Part shown: in pieces, positions 14,297 through 15,066 of the stretch
How positions within the stretch are numbered: the first letter of the stretch is position 1
Layout of the letters: each line of letters begins with the position of its first letter
Assembly (NCBI GenBank): GCA_031262845.1
Contig: JAISGZ010000234.1
Location: 1 to 15,066 of the forward strand
Length of the DNA stretch: 15,066 nt
Origin: Propionibacteriaceae bacterium
GTDB taxonomy: Bacteria; Actinomycetota; Actinomycetes; Propionibacteriales; Propionibacteriaceae
Direction of reading: 5' to 3'
Notes under the pieces: generated by a model
The model's database searches: none
Told to the model about the DNA's origin: nothing
The model's input: the letters and a program-made list of their open reading frames with translations, nothing else
Position numbers and translations under genes: made by a program

Positions 14297-15066
14297 TTAA
14301 ACGCTTACCACTGCTTGGACAAGCGCAATTCGAGATTTTGCGACACCGGTGTCTGATTCATTGGTTATTTTGAATGTAAAAGCAATATGCTGTTTTCCTG
14401 AAATATCCACGTCGATTGACTGCTTGGGTGTATTTGCATTAAAGGTGTATTGAGCGAGTGGTTCGGCACCTGGAGCATTGGGGTCAAAAACTTCTAGTTG
14501 ATATTCACGACCAACGGCACTATTCTGATCCAGAATTAGGTCGCCGGTGAGTTTTTTAAAACCACCGCCAAGAGAAACTTGTATGGTTTTAGTCTTGCCA
14601 GTACTTCGTCCCTCGTCGAGCACGACGCCTAGGGCGCAACTGGGGCTAATCTGGTCACCGAGGTGACATGCGGGGATTGTCTGGTTGCCAAATACTATTT
14701 CAATTATATCCCAACTTTTACTATTTGAAGGTTGTGGCAAATTAGCAAGAATTCTAGAGGTATCCTGTGATGATGTTGGGAAACTGCTTGATGCAGCGAC
14801 TGAGGATGAAACAGATGGCTTCTCGCTGGATGCTGCTGGGGCGGTGAACGTAACTGTGGCGGTGACAGATTCTGTTGCAGTTACTGGAGTTGGAGTAGGA
14901 GCTGTACCACGTCCAATAAGGAATCCAAAGAGCAGACCAAGAAAAATAGTTGCCGCGATAATTACTACCCCATTTTTAAGGGATATCATTTTTTTAGGTT
15001 TATTTGTTTTTGAGTTAGGGTCACCAAGTGTTACTGGGTTAGTATTACTTGGATCGTATTGCTGAT
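14297..15066 (-). CDS. Membrane-anchored surface protein with NPCBM-like beta domain, 5' end off-window
   Basis: The first in-window ATG on this strand is at 14989 (230 aa), but the frame stays open upstream to the window edge. It reads a hydrophilic segment ending in DPNSKTNKPKK directly before MISLKNG. A cytoplasmic tail of this kind before a membrane helix is natural, so the gene probably starts beyond the window. A single membrane helix (VVIIAATIFLGLLFGFLIG) is followed by a Ser/Thr/Pro/Ala-rich stalk of about 50 residues. A globular extracellular part holds two cysteines (PACHLGD and SPSCALG), which may form a disulfide. The pattern GREYQLEVFDPN, then SIDVDISGKQHIAFTFKI, resembles NPCBM/NEW2 carbohydrate-associated beta-sandwiches. 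It converges on the TIR-WD40 gene with a 104-bp gap lacking a clear terminator. The function is unknown; cell-wall or glycan binding is a guess. Confidence 0.75.
   Translation of the reverse strand, partial: QQYDPSNTNPVTLGDPNSKTNKPKKMISLKNGVVIIAATIFLGLLFGFLIGRGTAPTPTPVTATESVTATVTFTAPAASSEKPSVSSSVAASSSFPTSSQDTSRILANLPQPSNSKSWDIIEIVFGNQTIPACHLGDQISPSCALGVVLDEGRSTGKTKTIQVSLGGGFKKLTGDLILDQNSAVGREYQLEVFDPNAPGAEPLAQYTFNANTPKQSIDVDISGKQHIAFTFKITNESDTGVAKSRIALVQAVVSV

Overview
The window comes from a high-GC Gram-positive chromosome, most likely an actinobacterium of the Propionibacteriaceae or a close relative. MutA and MutB resemble the Propionibacterium methylmalonyl-CoA mutase subunits as I remember them. 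The first ~10.7 kb is GC-rich with strongly G/C-biased third codon positions. I cannot name a species. No rRNA, tRNA, insertion sequence or CRISPR array was seen. Both window ends cut through a gene.

Positions 1-5198 hold a core metabolic operon: mutA (its 5' end lies off-window), mutB (4-bp ATGA overlap with mutA) and meaB, a G3E-type GTPase that loads and protects the B12-dependent mutase. A GC-rich hairpin lies in the 111-bp mutB-meaB gap. Together these genes interconvert succinyl-CoA and methylmalonyl-CoA, the central step of propionate metabolism.

Positions 5199-10984 hold a ~255-bp spacer and one giant gene for an RHS/YD-repeat polymorphic toxin of about 1842 residues. It has a two-part helical N-terminus, a DUF6531-like entry domain, a long YD-repeat shell, a 72-bp tandem-repeat linker, the RHS core ending in DPTGL, a glycine-rich hydrophobic pre-toxin segment, and a ~100-residue C-terminal toxin tip. 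Base composition changes abruptly at about 10,685, exactly where the tip begins. By hand count, 10561-10620 is 40/60 G+C, 10741-10800 is 27/60 and 13441-13500 is 19/60. The rest of the window stays AT-richer.

Positions 10981-12453 look like an immunity cassette. A 180-aa gene overlaps the toxin stop codon by ATGA and is the best candidate for the cognate immunity protein. It is followed by a SUKH (SMI1/KNR4)-like gene, which itself overlaps (ATGA) a full-length KptA/Tpt1 RNA 2'-phosphotransferase. After a ~140-bp AT-rich gap carrying an inverted repeat comes a TIR-domain plus WD40 beta-propeller protein (12594-14192), probably an NAD-consuming defence effector. Converging on it from the right is a membrane-anchored surface protein with a Ser/Thr/Pro-rich stalk and an NPCBM-like beta domain. 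Its frame stays open to the window edge.

The most interesting material is the junction inside the RHS gene and the island after it: an unassigned toxin tip, its overlapping immunity gene, and two predicted NAD+-using enzymes (KptA and TIR) side by side. Any functional link among these is inference.
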